A stretch of 64,000 bases of DNA from Rhizobium sp. 11515TR (lineage in GTDB: Bacteria > Pseudomonadota > Alphaproteobacteria > Rhizobiales > Rhizobiaceae). Position 1 is the first letter of the stretch, and each line of letters begins with the position of its first letter. The DNA lies in contig NZ_CP022998.1 of the NCBI RefSeq assembly GCF_002277895.1, positions 973,501 to 1,037,500 of the forward strand. The letters run 5' to 3'. A model generated the notes under the pieces. It worked only from the letters and a program-made list of their open reading frames with translations, searched no databases and was not told the DNA's origin. The position numbers and the translations under genes are program-made. Positions 35,377 to 44,298 of the stretch are shown piece by piece.

Positions 35377-36300
35377 TTGGATCCCTTTCTCGACCTCATC
35401 CACCTGCTTCGCCCAAGCGCCACGCTCTGGGGCGGAATCGAGGGCTATGGCCGATGGGCCGTGTCGTTCCGCAAACGGGACGACCTGTTGTTCTGCTGGC
35501 TGGAGCGCGGCGCCTGCCATTTGATCCGAGCCGACAAGGAACCGCTCCTGCTGCAGGAAGGCGACTTCGTCCTCATCAGAACCGACAAGAGCTTTGTCCT
35601 TGCCTCGGACGCGCAAGCTGTCGCTCAGGACAGCGAGGCGATGGTCGCAACCGCAGGTAAAACGCTTCTGAGGACGGGTGCAGGCTCGGAAGCGCCTGTG
35701 GTATTACGTGGTGGGCGGTTCGTCTTCGACACGGCGAACGAGGGCCTCCTCACCTGGCTAATGCCATCCTTTGTCCATGTCATGCGTGATGACGTCTCCT
35801 CTTGGCGTGTTCGCAGTTTGCTGAGTTTGAACCTGTCGGAGTCATCGCAACCGAGAGCCGGTAGCGACTTCGTCATTACGCGTTTGATGGAATTGACATT
35901 TGTCGAGATTCTTCGCGGCGCCGTCCCTGACGCAACCCGAGAGCACAGGGGCTTGCTCGCCGGATTGAACGATCCCGTGATAGCCCGGGCGCTGACGGCA
36001 CTGCACGAAGATGCCGCGAAAGACTGGACGCTGGCAGACTTGGCGCGGCTCTGCGGCGTTTCCCGATCCAGCCTTTCCAGCCGGTTCCGCAGCGTCGTCG
36101 GCATGGCGCCGATCGGCTATCTTCAGTACTGGCGCATGGCCGTTGCGAAGGATGCGTTGCGTCGCGGTGACAAAACTATTGGCGAGATCGGGCTCGCCAT
36201 AGGCTTCCTGTCACCAAGCGCCTTTAGCACCGCCTTCACCCGATTTGTCGGCGTCTCGCCCAAGACGTTCGCCGCACGAGAGCGCCAAGCCCCGTCGTGA
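35377..36300 (+). CDS. AraC-family transcriptional regulator (cupin-6 domain)
   Basis: 307 residues if initiated at the TTG at 35377 (LDPFLDLIHLLRP, the usual family start); the frame is open from an ATG at 35263, but that upstream part is AT-rich and would begin only 18 bases from the divergent SDR start. The N-terminal cupin domain (LWGGIEGYGRWAVSF, HLIRADKEPLLLQEGDFVLI) is followed by the AraC helix-turn-helix pair (WTLADLARLCGVSRSSLSSRF; IGEIGLAIGFLSPSAFSTAF). It probably controls the divergent SDR gene. The start codon is uncertain. Confidence 0.88.
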   Translation: MDPFLDLIHLLRPSATLWGGIEGYGRWAVSFRKRDDLLFCWLERGACHLIRADKEPLLLQEGDFVLIRTDKSFVLASDAQAVAQDSEAMVATAGKTLLRTGAGSEAPVVLRGGRFVFDTANEGLLTWLMPSFVHVMRDDVSSWRVRSLLSLNLSESSQPRAGSDFVITRLMELTFVEILRGAVPDATREHRGLLAGLNDPVIARALTALHEDAAKDWTLADLARLCGVSRSSLSSRFRSVVGMAPIGYLQYWRMAVAKDALRRGDKTIGEIGLAIGFLSPSAFSTAFTRFVGVSPKTFAARERQAPS

Positions 36301-36358
36301 ACATGTGCCCTCGATAGCAATTGTCCCGAGCCAGCCACCGTTCCAGGCGCACGCGCGC

Positions 36359-36411
36359 CTAGAGCCGGATGATTTTAGGTCTATTCGACCTAAAATCTGA
36401 ATCCGCTCTAG
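36359..36411. repeat. Palindromic element, type 2
   Basis: 53-base imperfect palindrome with arms CTAGAGC / GCTCTAG and inner arms GATTTTAGGTC / GACCTAAAATC around TATTC. It lies between convergent genes (AraC and AKR) next to a second palindrome at 36422. Confidence 0.8.
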
Positions 36412-36421
36412 AATCAAAGAG

Positions 36422-36473
36422 TAGAGCGTGATGTCATCAGAAATCCCCCGACGCTTTTCGGCATCACGCTCTA
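36422..36473. repeat. Palindromic element, type 3
   Basis: Perfect 12-bp arms TAGAGCGTGATG (36422-36433) and CATCACGCTCTA (36462-36473) with a 28-base interior containing CGACGCTTTTCGG. Read on the minus strand the interior (GCCGAAAAGCGTCGG...) resembles the core of the repeat at 7297, 12449, 47815 and 55361. It is probably a REP-like mobile palindrome common in rhizobial genomes. Confidence 0.8.
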
Positions 36474-36499
36474 ATACAGGGGACCGGAAGCGGACGGGC

Positions 36500-37549
36500 C
36501 TAAACGAGAGGGGCATCCCTTTTGAAGCCAGTCGATGCTTCGATTGAGCGATGCAACAAAGCCGGGATAGATACTCCCTGCTGATCCAGGCGGGGCGTGT
36601 AAGCCTTCTCGAGCCGCTCCGCTTCCTCCTCGCTCAACGCGACCGACAGCGAAGCCACCGCATCGTCGATGTGCTTGGTCTTCAGTGCGCCCACGATCGG
36701 CGCAGCGACCACGCGATTGCGACGTAACCACGCCAGGGAAATCACGGCGGCGCCGACATCACGTTCCGCGGCGATGGCGTTTACCGCCTCGACGATTGCC
36801 CGATCGCTGGCAGCCGTATCCGGATTTTGCTGGGCGCCGGACGGTTCGGTCTCCGTCCGCGTTGTCGTCATCCCCCATGGGCGGGCCAATTTCCCGCGCG
36901 CGAGCGGACTGTAGATCAGGGTCGACACACCCTCATCGGCACAGAGCGGGATCATCTCGCGTTCTTCTTCGCGCGCGACCAGATTGTAATTGTGCTGCAT
37001 GGAGATGAAGCGCATCCAGCCGTTGGACTTCTGGATGTGCAATGCTTTGGCAAACTCCCACGCCTTCATCGACGAGGCGCCGAGATAGCGTACCTTGCCC
37101 GCTTTCACGGCGTCGTGAAGCGCTTCGAGCGTTTCTTCCCACGGGGTCAGCTGGTCGCGGCGGTGTATTTGGTAGAGATCGATATAGTCCGTGCCGAGCC
37201 GCCGCAGGCTGTGATCAATTTCAGCCATGATGGCCTTGCGCGATAGCCCGATCGCATTGGGGCCGTTGCGTGTCGCGCCCGCAACCTTGGTGGCGATGAC
37301 GACGGCATCCCGGTTCACGAAGCCCTTGATCGCGCGCCCGAGGAATTCCTCGCTGGTGCCGGTGGAGTACATGTTGGCTGTGTCGAAGAAATTGATCCCG
37401 GCCCTGAGGGCGTGATGGATCAACTCCCGGCTCGCGCTTTCTTCCACTGACCAGGCCGGATGGCCCTTGGCCGGATCGCCGAACCCCATGCAACCGATAC
37501 AGACGGGCGACACGTCGAGCCCCGAATTGCCGAGCTTTGCATATTGCAT
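36500..37549 (-). CDS. Aldo/keto reductase
   Basis: 349 residues from the ATG at 37549 (GGAGG five bases upstream); an earlier ATG at 37609 would overlap the operators. The tetrad is Asp56 and Tyr61 (FFDTANMYS), Lys88 (IATKVAG) and His129 (YQIHRRDQ). The length and GWMRFISMQHNYNLVAREEEREM match the YajO-like AKR12/AKR14-type group. It is divergent from the TetR regulator at 37631, with two operator palindromes in the gap, so it is very likely under that repressor. The substrate is unknown. Confidence 0.94.
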   Translation of the reverse strand: MQYAKLGNSGLDVSPVCIGCMGFGDPAKGHPAWSVEESASRELIHHALRAGINFFDTANMYSTGTSEEFLGRAIKGFVNRDAVVIATKVAGATRNGPNAIGLSRKAIMAEIDHSLRRLGTDYIDLYQIHRRDQLTPWEETLEALHDAVKAGKVRYLGASSMKAWEFAKALHIQKSNGWMRFISMQHNYNLVAREEEREMIPLCADEGVSTLIYSPLARGKLARPWGMTTTRTETEPSGAQQNPDTAASDRAIVEAVNAIAAERDVGAAVISLAWLRRNRVVAAPIVGALKTKHIDDAVASLSVALSEEEAERLEKAYTPRLDQQGVSIPALLHRSIEASTGFKRDAPLV

Positions 37550-37571
37550 AAATACCTCCGCCGTATAGAAA

Positions 37572-37585
37572 CGGACATATGTCCG
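37572..37585. promoter_or_regulatory. TetR operator 1
   Basis: Perfect palindrome CGGACATATGTCCG, 22 bases upstream of the AKR start codon. It shares the GGACA/TGTCC halves with operator 2 at 37604, with 31 bp between centres (about three turns). Confidence 0.75.
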
Positions 37586-37603
37586 ATTTCTCGATATGGA
37601 TAT

Positions 37604-37615
37604 GGACAATTGTCC
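37604..37615. promoter_or_regulatory. TetR operator 2
   Basis: Perfect palindrome GGACAATTGTCC, ending 15 bases before the TetR start codon. It shares half-sites with operator 1, so each divergent gene has one copy next to its start. Confidence 0.75.
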
Positions 37616-37630
37616 GTTTAGTCAAGGTTC

Positions 37631-38194
37631 ATGACCCAAACCCATAAGCGTCGCGCCGACGCCCGCACCAATCGCGACCGCATCCTGGCTGTCGCACGAG
37701 ACGTCCTTGCAATCGATCCAGCGGCTTCGCTGCATTCCATCGCCAAGGCGGCGGGCGTGGGGCAGGGCACGCTGTATCGCCACTTCCCGACCCGGGAATC
37801 GCTCGTCCTCGGCATCTATCGCGATAGTATCGATGAGCTGGTGAGCCTCGCACCATCGCTCCTCGATGCGTTCAAGCCACTCGAAGCCTTCCGAAGATGG
37901 TCGGAGCGGTTCGTCGATTACGGCCGCAAGAAGCACGGTGTCGCGGATATGCTGCGGGCCGCCATGACCGACCAGGACTTTCGGGAAACCTATTGGCCCA
38001 TGGTCGACGCCGTCAGGCTTCTGATGGACGCTGGCGCCGATGCGGGCGAGATCTCGAAGCCGATCGACGCCGAGGACTTTCTGCAATTGCTCGCCTTGCT
38101 GACCCAACTACCGCCTACAGCGGAAGGCACAGCACGCAGCGAGCGCTTGCTAGAGCTAGCATTCCACGGGCTGGAGCGAAGTGAGGATCACTGA
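37631..38194 (+). CDS. TetR-family repressor
   Basis: 187 residues. The DNA-binding helix-turn-helix is at about residues 13-57 (RILAVARDVLAIDPAASLHS...GVGQGTLYRHFPTRESLVLGIY). The C-terminal ligand domain resembles the SbtR/TetR_C group. It is divergent from the aldo/keto reductase, and two GGACA-N2-TGTCC palindromes in the 81-bp gap provide the expected sites. It probably derepresses the reductase on binding an unknown small molecule. Confidence 0.94.
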   Translation: MTQTHKRRADARTNRDRILAVARDVLAIDPAASLHSIAKAAGVGQGTLYRHFPTRESLVLGIYRDSIDELVSLAPSLLDAFKPLEAFRRWSERFVDYGRKKHGVADMLRAAMTDQDFRETYWPMVDAVRLLMDAGADAGEISKPIDAEDFLQLLALLTQLPPTAEGTARSERLLELAFHGLERSEDH

Positions 38195-38196
38195 GG

Positions 38197-38374
38197 CTGC
38201 CGGTAGCTCGGACGAACAACAGCGCGCCTGCTGCGATCAGCAACCGCAGTCGATGCTGAAAGAGCGCAGGCTGACGAACCGCTCCGCCGCCAGCCCCAAC
38301 AGCAGCGCTCCCAGATAGACGAAGGGCGGAGGGAAGCGGACACCCGCGCTGTCCGGTTCAGCGGCCGTGCTCAT
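38197..38374 (-). pseudogene. Remnant of an isoprenylcysteine/phosphatidylethanolamine methyltransferase-family gene
   Basis: From an ATG at 38374 (GGAGG just upstream) a reading frame encodes MSTAAEPDSAGVRFPPPFVY then LGALLLGLAAERFVSLRSFS, which is the characteristic N-terminus and first helix of rhizobial ICMT/PEMT-like membrane methyltransferases. The frame stops at 38237 after 45 codons. A shift of one base near 38250 restores a hydrophobic continuation (RLRLLIAAGALLFVRATGSL) up to the end of the TetR gene, where the rest of the gene is missing. A truncated and frameshifted relic is the simplest reading; a real 45-residue peptide is possible but less likely. Confidence 0.7.
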
Positions 38375-38390
38375 CCTCCAATCTGTGCTC

Positions 38391-39287
38391 TCAAGTCAGC
38401 ATCGACTGCTGGGCGAAGATACCTGCCATCGCGCCGTGCGATGATGCCAGGGTGACCGATGGCGGCGTAAGGGGGTTGGCGAGGTCGCCGGCGGCGTAGA
38501 TGCCGGGCATGCTGGTTTCGCGGCGCTCGTCGACCTTGAGGATGATGCCGAGGGGCGTATCGACCGTGGCCAGGCCCAATGATTGATGCAGGCTTGCGGA
38601 CGGCTTGTTGCGTGGATGCGCGAACAGGATGTCGACCGCGACATCGGAGCCGGTATCGAGCTTGACGGTGGCGTTATGGTCCCCGTGACGGGCGATCTCG
38701 ATGATCCGGCCATCGACGACAGGTGTGTTGCGGCGCGCCAGATCGGCCCGGATATCGGGCGGAATGTCATGACCATCGGCGAAGACCGTCAACCTGTCGG
38801 TCCAATCGTGGAACAGCCTGACCTGATTGTGCGACTGCCGGCCGGACCAGACGAGGCCCCAATGCTGGCCGGCGACTTCAAAGCCATCGCAATAGGGACA
38901 GGATACGATGGACTTGCCCCAGCCTTCGGCAAAGCCCGGAACATCAGGCATCTGGTCGATGACGCCATAACTCAGGATCAGGCGCCGCGCCTTAAGGGTT
39001 TCGCCGTCGGAAGTGAGGACGGAGAAATCGTCGATGGCGCCGGAGACGCTTTCGGCCCGGGCATTGACCAGCTTGACCGTGGGATAGCGAGCCAACTGCC
39101 GGCGCGCCTCGGCCAGGATGCCCAGCGGTGGCTTGTGATCGTGGCCGAGCAGACCATGCGAGTGGCCGGCGAAGCGGTTGCGCGGCAGGCCAGTGTCGAG
39201 AACGGTGACCTTGCGGCGGGCACGGCCGAGCTGCAGAGCGGCGGCAAGGCCAGCAAAGCTGCCGCCGATAATGATGACGTCATCCAT
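38391..39287 (-). CDS. NAD(P)/FAD-dependent oxidoreductase, thioredoxin-reductase-like
   Basis: 298 residues from the ATG at 39287 (GGAG nine bases upstream). The FAD-binding GxGxxG variant is IIIGGSFAGLAAALQLGRAR, SCPYCDGFEV holds the CxxC pair seen in thioredoxin reductases, and the C-terminal GIYAAGDLANPLTP is the FAD ribityl motif. The NADPH-domain motif (GxGxxA) is weak: WSGRQSHNQV. It is therefore probably a TrxR-like enzyme with an unusual electron donor, as in related DTR-type proteins. It is divergent from the TetR gene at 39488. The relic gene at 38197 follows it directly. Confidence 0.92.
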   Translation of the reverse strand: MDDVIIIGGSFAGLAAALQLGRARRKVTVLDTGLPRNRFAGHSHGLLGHDHKPPLGILAEARRQLARYPTVKLVNARAESVSGAIDDFSVLTSDGETLKARRLILSYGVIDQMPDVPGFAEGWGKSIVSCPYCDGFEVAGQHWGLVWSGRQSHNQVRLFHDWTDRLTVFADGHDIPPDIRADLARRNTPVVDGRIIEIARHGDHNATVKLDTGSDVAVDILFAHPRNKPSASLHQSLGLATVDTPLGIILKVDERRETSMPGIYAAGDLANPLTPPSVTLASSHGAMAGIFAQQSMLT

Positions 39288-39433
39288 GGTGGTGGGCTCC
39301 ATGTTGCGGATGAAGCGGGTTGGGCTGAGCCTGGCGCGCAGAATCGTTCAGCGATGCGCATTCGATATCGGTGGGCGGCCAAGGCAATCCTGAGTTGGCG
39401 GACACGATAAAATCCACTCTTGGAATTTATGAA

Positions 39434-39443
39434 ACTACGTAGT
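39434..39443. promoter_or_regulatory. Candidate TetR operator
   Basis: Palindrome ACTACGTAGT in the 200-bp gap between the TrxR-like gene and the TetR gene, followed by TATCGTA, which makes a second partial dyad TACG-N6-CGTA. It may be the regulator's own site; there is only one copy, so the support is modest. Confidence 0.4.
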
Positions 39444-39487
39444 ATCGTAATTCAAGAATAAAGATACTTTCAAGGACTGTAATTATC

Positions 39488-40138
39488 GTGCCCGAAGAAA
39501 ACATCCGCGTACGACGCGGCCGGCCCGCCAATGAGGCGCTTGGCCAAACGATCGTCGATGCCGCGGGCGAACTTTTTGCGGAATTGGGTTTTCAAGCGAC
39601 GACATTGGACAAGATCGCCCAGCGAGCGAAGATATCCAAGCTCAGCATCTATCGGCACTTCGAGAGCAAGGAGGCGCTGTTTGGCGCGGCGTTTGCGGCC
39701 CGCTGCCAGCAGTTAATACCACAGGCCCTTTTTAAAGGCGTCGACGGTTCGGCCGAAGATCAGCTCATGGCGGTCGGATCATCGCTGCTTCGCACGCTGT
39801 TGCGCCCTGACGTCCGCAACGTCGAAGCCATGGTCATGGCCGACACGCCGAACCAAAAGTCGTTGAGCAAAGTCCATTACGAAGCCGGCTCCGCCCACAT
39901 TGTTGCCCAAATCGAGACCTTGTTACGTCAGTTGCACGCGAAGGAGCTCCTGAACGTGCCCGATCCTCTCCGGTCTGCCCGTTTGTTTGCTGCGCTTTTC
40001 AAAGGATCCGATCTCCTGATTATCGCACGCTTCGATGAGGCGGGAGCAGAGAACGACAACGAAATCGAATCCTATTGCCGGTCGGCCGTCGCCATGTTCA
40101 TCGCCGCGCACGGTGGCAACGACAACGCGGTGGCATAG
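39488..40138 (+). CDS. TetR-family transcriptional regulator
   Basis: 216 residues, GTG start. The DNA-binding domain is at residues 20-65 (TIVDAAGELFAELGFQATTL, ISKLSIYRHFESKEALFGAA). The C-terminal ligand-binding part resembles the AefR-like C-domain. It is divergent from the TrxR-like oxidoreductase and presumably represses it. A short unassigned stretch with no gene lies between it and guaA. Confidence 0.92.
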   Translation: MPEENIRVRRGRPANEALGQTIVDAAGELFAELGFQATTLDKIAQRAKISKLSIYRHFESKEALFGAAFAARCQQLIPQALFKGVDGSAEDQLMAVGSSLLRTLLRPDVRNVEAMVMADTPNQKSLSKVHYEAGSAHIVAQIETLLRQLHAKELLNVPDPLRSARLFAALFKGSDLLIIARFDEAGAENDNEIESYCRSAVAMFIAAHGGNDNAVA

Positions 40139-40285
40139 CCTAGACGAGGCCGCGAGGAAGGGCGGAGAGCCCCCCAATAACGCCCGCTTTTTTGGGAAGG
40201 TGCCATTCGAGCACAGCCCAAATGGATGAAACAGGCACGGCAGCGAAAATTGGCGCTTAGACTGCGCGATCACACCGTTCCGCCG

Positions 40286-41848
40286 TCACTCCCACTCGAT
40301 CGTGCCGGGCGGCTTCGAGGTGACGTCGTAGACCACGCGGTTGATGCCGCGGACTTCGTTGATGATGCGGGTTGCGGCGCGGCCGAGGAATTCCATGTCG
40401 TAGTGGTAGAAATCGGCGGTCATGCCGTCGACGGAGGTGACTGCGCGCAGTGCGCAGACGAATTCGTAGGTGCGGCCGTCGCCCATGACGCCGACAGTCT
40501 GGACCGGCAGCAGCACGGCGAAGGCCTGCCAGATGGCATCGTAGAGGCCGGCCTTGCGGATTTCGTCGAGATAGATGGCATCGGCTTCGCGCAGGATTTC
40601 CAGCTTCTCGCGGGTAATGCCGCCCGGGCAGCGGATCGCGAGACCGGGGCCGGGGAATGGGTGGCGGCCGATGAAGCTGTCGGGCAGGCCGAGCTCCTTG
40701 CCGAGCACGCGCACTTCATCCTTGAAGAGCTCGCGCAGCGGCTCGACGAGTTGCATCTTCATGCGCTCCGGCAGGCCGCCGACATTGTGGTGCGACTTGA
40801 TGGTGACCGAGGGGCCGCCGGTGAAGGAAACGCTCTCGATGACGTCGGGATAGAGCGTGCCCTGGCCGAGGAAATCGGCGCCGCCGAGCTTCTTGGCTTC
40901 ATCCTCGAAGGTTTCGATGAAGAGCCGGCCGATGATCTTGCGCTTGGTCTCAGGGTCGGAAACACCTTCGAGCTCGCCGATGAAGCGGTCGGAAGCATCG
41001 ACATGGATCAGATGCAGATTGTAGTGCTCGCGGAACATGGCGACGACGTTTGCCGCCTCGTCCTTGCGCATCAGGCCGTGGTCGACGAGGATGCAGGTCA
41101 GCTGGTCGCCGACCGCTTCGTGGATCAGCAGGGCGGCAACGGAGGAATCGACGCCGCCGGAGAGTGCGCAAATAACGCGCTTGTCGCCGACCTGATCGCG
41201 GATTGCCTGCACCGCCTTGGCGCGATAGGCCGACATCGACCAGTCGCCCTTGATGCCGGCGATGTTATGGATGAAGTTGCCGATCAGCTTGGCGCCATCG
41301 GGCGTATGCACGACCTCCGGATGGAACTGCACGCCGTAATATTTGCGCTTCTCGTCGGCGATGAAGGCGTAAGGCGCGTTCGAGGAGGTGGCGACCACTT
41401 CGAAACCTTCCGGCAGCGCGGTGACGCGGTCGCCGTGGCTCATCCATACCTGATGGCGCGAACCGTTCGACCACAGCCCTTCGAAGAGGGCGCAATCCTT
41501 ATCGACTTCCAGAAAGGCGCGGCCGAATTCGCGGTGATGTCCGCTTTCGACCTTGCCGCCGAGCTGCATGCACATGGTCTGCTGACCGTAGCAGATGCCG
41601 AAGACTGGGATGCCGCTGTCGAAGATGATCTGCGGCGCCCGCGGCGAGCCTTCGTCCACGGTCGAGGCCGGGCTGCCTGACAGGATCACGGCTTTCGGCT
41701 GTAGCCGCTTGAAGCCGGCTTCGGCGGATTGGAAGGGGACGATTTCGCAGTAGACGCCCGCTTCGCGCACACGCCGTGCGATGAGCTGCGTCACCTGGCT
41801 GCCAAAATCGACGATGAGAACGGTATCTGGATGTGCTGTCTGGGTCAT
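40286..41848 (-). CDS. guaA: GMP synthase (glutamine-hydrolysing)
   Basis: 520 residues, full length. The N-terminal class I amidotransferase domain has the nucleophile Cys in [16 protein letters not shown] and the His/Glu pair in QFHPEVVHT. The ATP-pyrophosphatase domain begins with the P-loop [14 protein letters not shown], and the C-terminal dimerisation domain ends [23 protein letters not shown] ([17 protein letters not shown]). It converts XMP to GMP in purine synthesis. It is monocistronic. A 484-codon open frame on the other strand is a shadow. Confidence 0.98.
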   Translation of the reverse strand: MTQTAHPDTVLIVDFGSQVTQLIARRVREAGVYCEIVPFQSAEAGFKRLQPKAVILSGSPASTVDEGSPRAPQIIFDSGIPVFGICYGQQTMCMQLGGKVESGHHREFGRAFLEVDKDCALFEGLWSNGSRHQVWMSHGDRVTALPEGFEVVATSSNAPYAFIADEKRKYYGVQFHPEVVHTPDGAKLIGNFIHNIAGIKGDWSMSAYRAKAVQAIRDQVGDKRVICALSGGVDSSVAALLIHEAVGDQLTCILVDHGLMRKDEAANVVAMFREHYNLHLIHVDASDRFIGELEGVSDPETKRKIIGRLFIETFEDEAKKLGGADFLGQGTLYPDVIESVSFTGGPSVTIKSHHNVGGLPERMKMQLVEPLRELFKDEVRVLGKELGLPDSFIGRHPFPGPGLAIRCPGGITREKLEILREADAIYLDEIRKAGLYDAIWQAFAVLLPVQTVGVMGDGRTYEFVCALRAVTSVDGMTADFYHYDMEFLGRAATRIINEVRGINRVVYDVTSKPPGTIEWE

Positions 41849-41951
41849 GGCGAGCCTTTAATGAAAAGCGCTTTCCCTGGCAATCGGGCAAATCACGCAA
41901 GCGCCGATTTTATTGTCTCGATTGTCCTTACTTTGCTTAGTTTCCGGTTCC

Positions 41952-42593
41952 TCAGAACCAGAATACGCCGTCTTCCAACGCCGTAAACAGCCCATCGACG
42001 GCGTAGGAGAGTTTGCGGTCGATCACATGCAGATATTCCGTCCAGTCGGAAATGTGCTGCAGATCGACCTTCCCGTCGGAAATGCCCCGCAGGCCGATCA
42101 GCGGCAGGCCATAGACCTGGCAGGCGCGCAGTACTGCGAAGGTTTCCATGTCGACCATGTCGGTACCGATGCGCTCATAGGCCTCTGCGCCGGAGACGAT
42201 ATTGGCGCCGGTCGAAAGGCTGCCCTCGGCAATGGTCGGGATGCGCAGCGGCAGCTCGATCGTCGCCGGCAGATCGAGGAAAGGCGTACGGCCTTTTTCG
42301 AAGCCGAGCGGCGAGGCATCCATGTCGCGGTAAGAAACCGAGGTGACCTGGTAGACTTCCGTCTGTTCCAGCCTGGCGGAACCGGCCGAGCCGAGCGACA
42401 CCACGAGATCGGGGAGATCGTCCTGGGCTTCGAGCTGCGCAAAGGCGCGGGTAAGCGCAATCGCTGCCTCCACCGGGCCGACGCCCGTCATCAGCGGATC
42501 GATGCGCGAGCGCAGGAAGGGTCCATATTCGGCCTCGGCGGCCATGACGAACAGGATCGATTTGCCCGATACCCGCTTCAGTTCGAATTTCAT
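41952..42593 (-). CDS. mtnN: 5'-Methylthioadenosine/S-adenosylhomocysteine nucleosidase family protein
   Basis: 213 residues. The phosphorylase fold is shown by ILFVMAAEAEYGPFL, VVSLGSAGSARL, the purine-binding MVDMETFAVLRACQVYGLPL (catalytic Glu and the ribose-binding Glu region) and RGISDGKVD with the catalytic Asp. It removes adenine from methylthioadenosine or S-adenosylhomocysteine. It is shorter than E. coli MtnN at the N-terminus but complete. The start codon overlaps the end of the upstream thioesterase gene by four bases. Confidence 0.93.
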   Translation of the reverse strand: MKFELKRVSGKSILFVMAAEAEYGPFLRSRIDPLMTGVGPVEAAIALTRAFAQLEAQDDLPDLVVSLGSAGSARLEQTEVYQVTSVSYRDMDASPLGFEKGRTPFLDLPATIELPLRIPTIAEGSLSTGANIVSGAEAYERIGTDMVDMETFAVLRACQVYGLPLIGLRGISDGKVDLQHISDWTEYLHVIDRKLSYAVDGLFTALEDGVFWF

Positions 42594-43051
42594 CCGCTAA
42601 TTCCCTCTCTGCCCCGGATGACCATCATCGTTCCCGTCATCGAGGCAATCAGCTTGGCCGGCCCGTCGCCGATGGCATAGCCGCGTCCGTCGGCGACGAT
42701 AATCGTAGTGCCGGGCTTGGTGACATCGCCCCGAAACAGGAAGCGCTCGCCGCGCCCCGGCGACATCAGATTGATCTTGAATTCGATCGTGAGGATCGAT
42801 GCGGAAGGGTCGATGACGCTATAGGCGGCAAAGCCGCAGGCCGAATCCAGCGCCGCGGCGATAATGCCGGCGTGCAATATGCCATGCTGCTGCGTCAGCT
42901 TGATATCGAAGGGCAGCTCGATCTCGACCGTTCCGTGCTCGACGCGCGTCAGCTCTGCGCCGATCGTCGCCATGGCGGCCTGCCGCTCGAAGCTGGTCCT
43001 GATGCGGCTCCGAAAATCGCCGCTGGTCCCCGTCTCGTGTGCCCCTGTCAT
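42590..43051 (-). CDS. PaaI-family acyl-CoA thioesterase
   Basis: 153 residues from the ATG at 43051 (GGGGAC upstream). The hotdog-fold signature QQHGILHAGIIAAALDSACGFAAYSV contains the conserved HGGxxxxxxD-like catalytic region, followed by TIEFKINLMSPGRGERFLFRG. It hydrolyses aryl- or acyl-CoA thioesters. It is translationally coupled to mtnN (ATGA). The functional link between the two is not obvious. Confidence 0.92.
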   Translation of the reverse strand: MTGAHETGTSGDFRSRIRTSFERQAAMATIGAELTRVEHGTVEIELPFDIKLTQQHGILHAGIIAAALDSACGFAAYSVIDPSASILTIEFKINLMSPGRGERFLFRGDVTKPGTTIIVADGRGYAIGDGPAKLIASMTGTMMVIRGREGISG

Positions 43052-43213
43052 GCCGTCCCCTTTCGCGGGTGCGAAATTGGCACGTGGAGGCGGTTTGGAC
43101 AAGGGTTATCCCGTGGAAAAGCGGAGGCGTTCCAGTCTCCACTCCGGACATCGAATTTCCACGATCGGATCGTCATGCTATCCGAAGCGATGATGCTTGT
43201 GGCGAGGGCGCAG

Positions 43214-44284
43214 ATGACGACGATCCGGCAATCGGTGGCTGCCTATGAGACCTGGATGCGGGCGCAGCTCGGCGCCGATCTGGTGGAGGCGGGTCTGGCA
43301 AAGAAACACAAGCTGATGAAGGCCGACAGCTTCTCCTTCCTGCGCGGCACCTATTGGCGCTGGGCGGAAACCATCCTCGACATCTGCCCTGAGCTAAAGA
43401 GCGCACCGCAATTGCTGGCGATCGGCGATACGCATCTGGAAAATTTCGGCACCTGGCGCGACGAGGAAGGCCGCCTCGTCTGGGGCGCCAATGATTTCGA
43501 CGAGGCGGCCGTCATGCCCTATGCACTCGATCTCGTGCGCCTTGCCACAAGTGCCATGTTGGCGCGCAGCGAGGACGGCCCGACGCCGCGCATTGTTGCC
43601 GACAGCATCCTTGCCGGCTATCGCCGCGGCCTGCGCGAGCCGTCTCCCGTCATTCTCGAGCGCGATTACAAATGGCTGCGCAATGCCGTCTTGCTGCCGA
43701 ACGCCGAGCGCAAGGCCTTTTGGGAGAAATACCGCAACCTGCCACCGGCAACCGCACCCGATCGTTATCTCAAGGCCTTGCACAAGGCCCTGCCGGATTC
43801 GGCAGCAGCTTTCGAGCCGAAGCCGCGCCTGGCCGGCACGGGCAGCCTCGGCCGCCCGCGCTTCATCGCCTATGTCGATTGGCGTGGCGGCCCGGTTGTG
43901 CGCGAGGTCAAGGCGCTTCTGCAATCCGGCTGGTCGCTGAAGCACGATCTGTCGGACGAGACGATCCGCACCGGCATCATCGCTGCTGGGCGGGCGCGTT
44001 CACCCGATCCGCGCTATCAGGTGAGTGGAGGCCTGCTGGTGCGCCGGCTCTCGCCCAACAGCCGCAAGATCGAAGTCGACGGCGATGCCGAGGTGCTGCT
44101 GTCACCTGACATGCTGGATCTGATGGGTTTTGAAATCGCCAATTGCCACGCCAACGATGCCTCGCTCGTTCCCGGTATTCTGGCCGATCTCGATGCGCGC
44201 AATGCCGATTGGCTGCGTGTGGCCGCCAAGGCGGCCGCCGCAGCGGTCACGGCGGAGCAGGTGGAATTTGCGAGAAGAGGCTAA
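43214..44284 (+). CDS. DUF2252 family protein
   Basis: 356 residues from the ATG at 43214, chosen for the GAGG just upstream and for the family start MTTIRQSVAAYETWMRAQL; the frame is open far upstream. Kinase-like motifs typical of DUF2252 are visible: LMKADSFSFLRGTYWRWAE, IGDTHLENFGTWRDEEGRLVWGANDFDEA (HxDxxxxN-like and DFD-like motifs). The family resembles the protein-kinase/aminoglycoside phosphotransferase superfamily; no substrate is known. It is convergent with the alpha/beta hydrolase at 44299. Confidence 0.92.
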   Translation: MTTIRQSVAAYETWMRAQLGADLVEAGLAKKHKLMKADSFSFLRGTYWRWAETILDICPELKSAPQLLAIGDTHLENFGTWRDEEGRLVWGANDFDEAAVMPYALDLVRLATSAMLARSEDGPTPRIVADSILAGYRRGLREPSPVILERDYKWLRNAVLLPNAERKAFWEKYRNLPPATAPDRYLKALHKALPDSAAAFEPKPRLAGTGSLGRPRFIAYVDWRGGPVVREVKALLQSGWSLKHDLSDETIRTGIIAAGRARSPDPRYQVSGGLLVRRLSPNSRKIEVDGDAEVLLSPDMLDLMGFEIANCHANDASLVPGILADLDARNADWLRVAAKAAAAAVTAEQVEFARRG

Positions 44285-44298
44285 GGCCAGCGAACCGG

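Noticed and set aside
40226..41680. 484-codon plus-strand open frame over guaA
   Set aside because: Antisense of guaA with no ribosome site and no recognisable motif.
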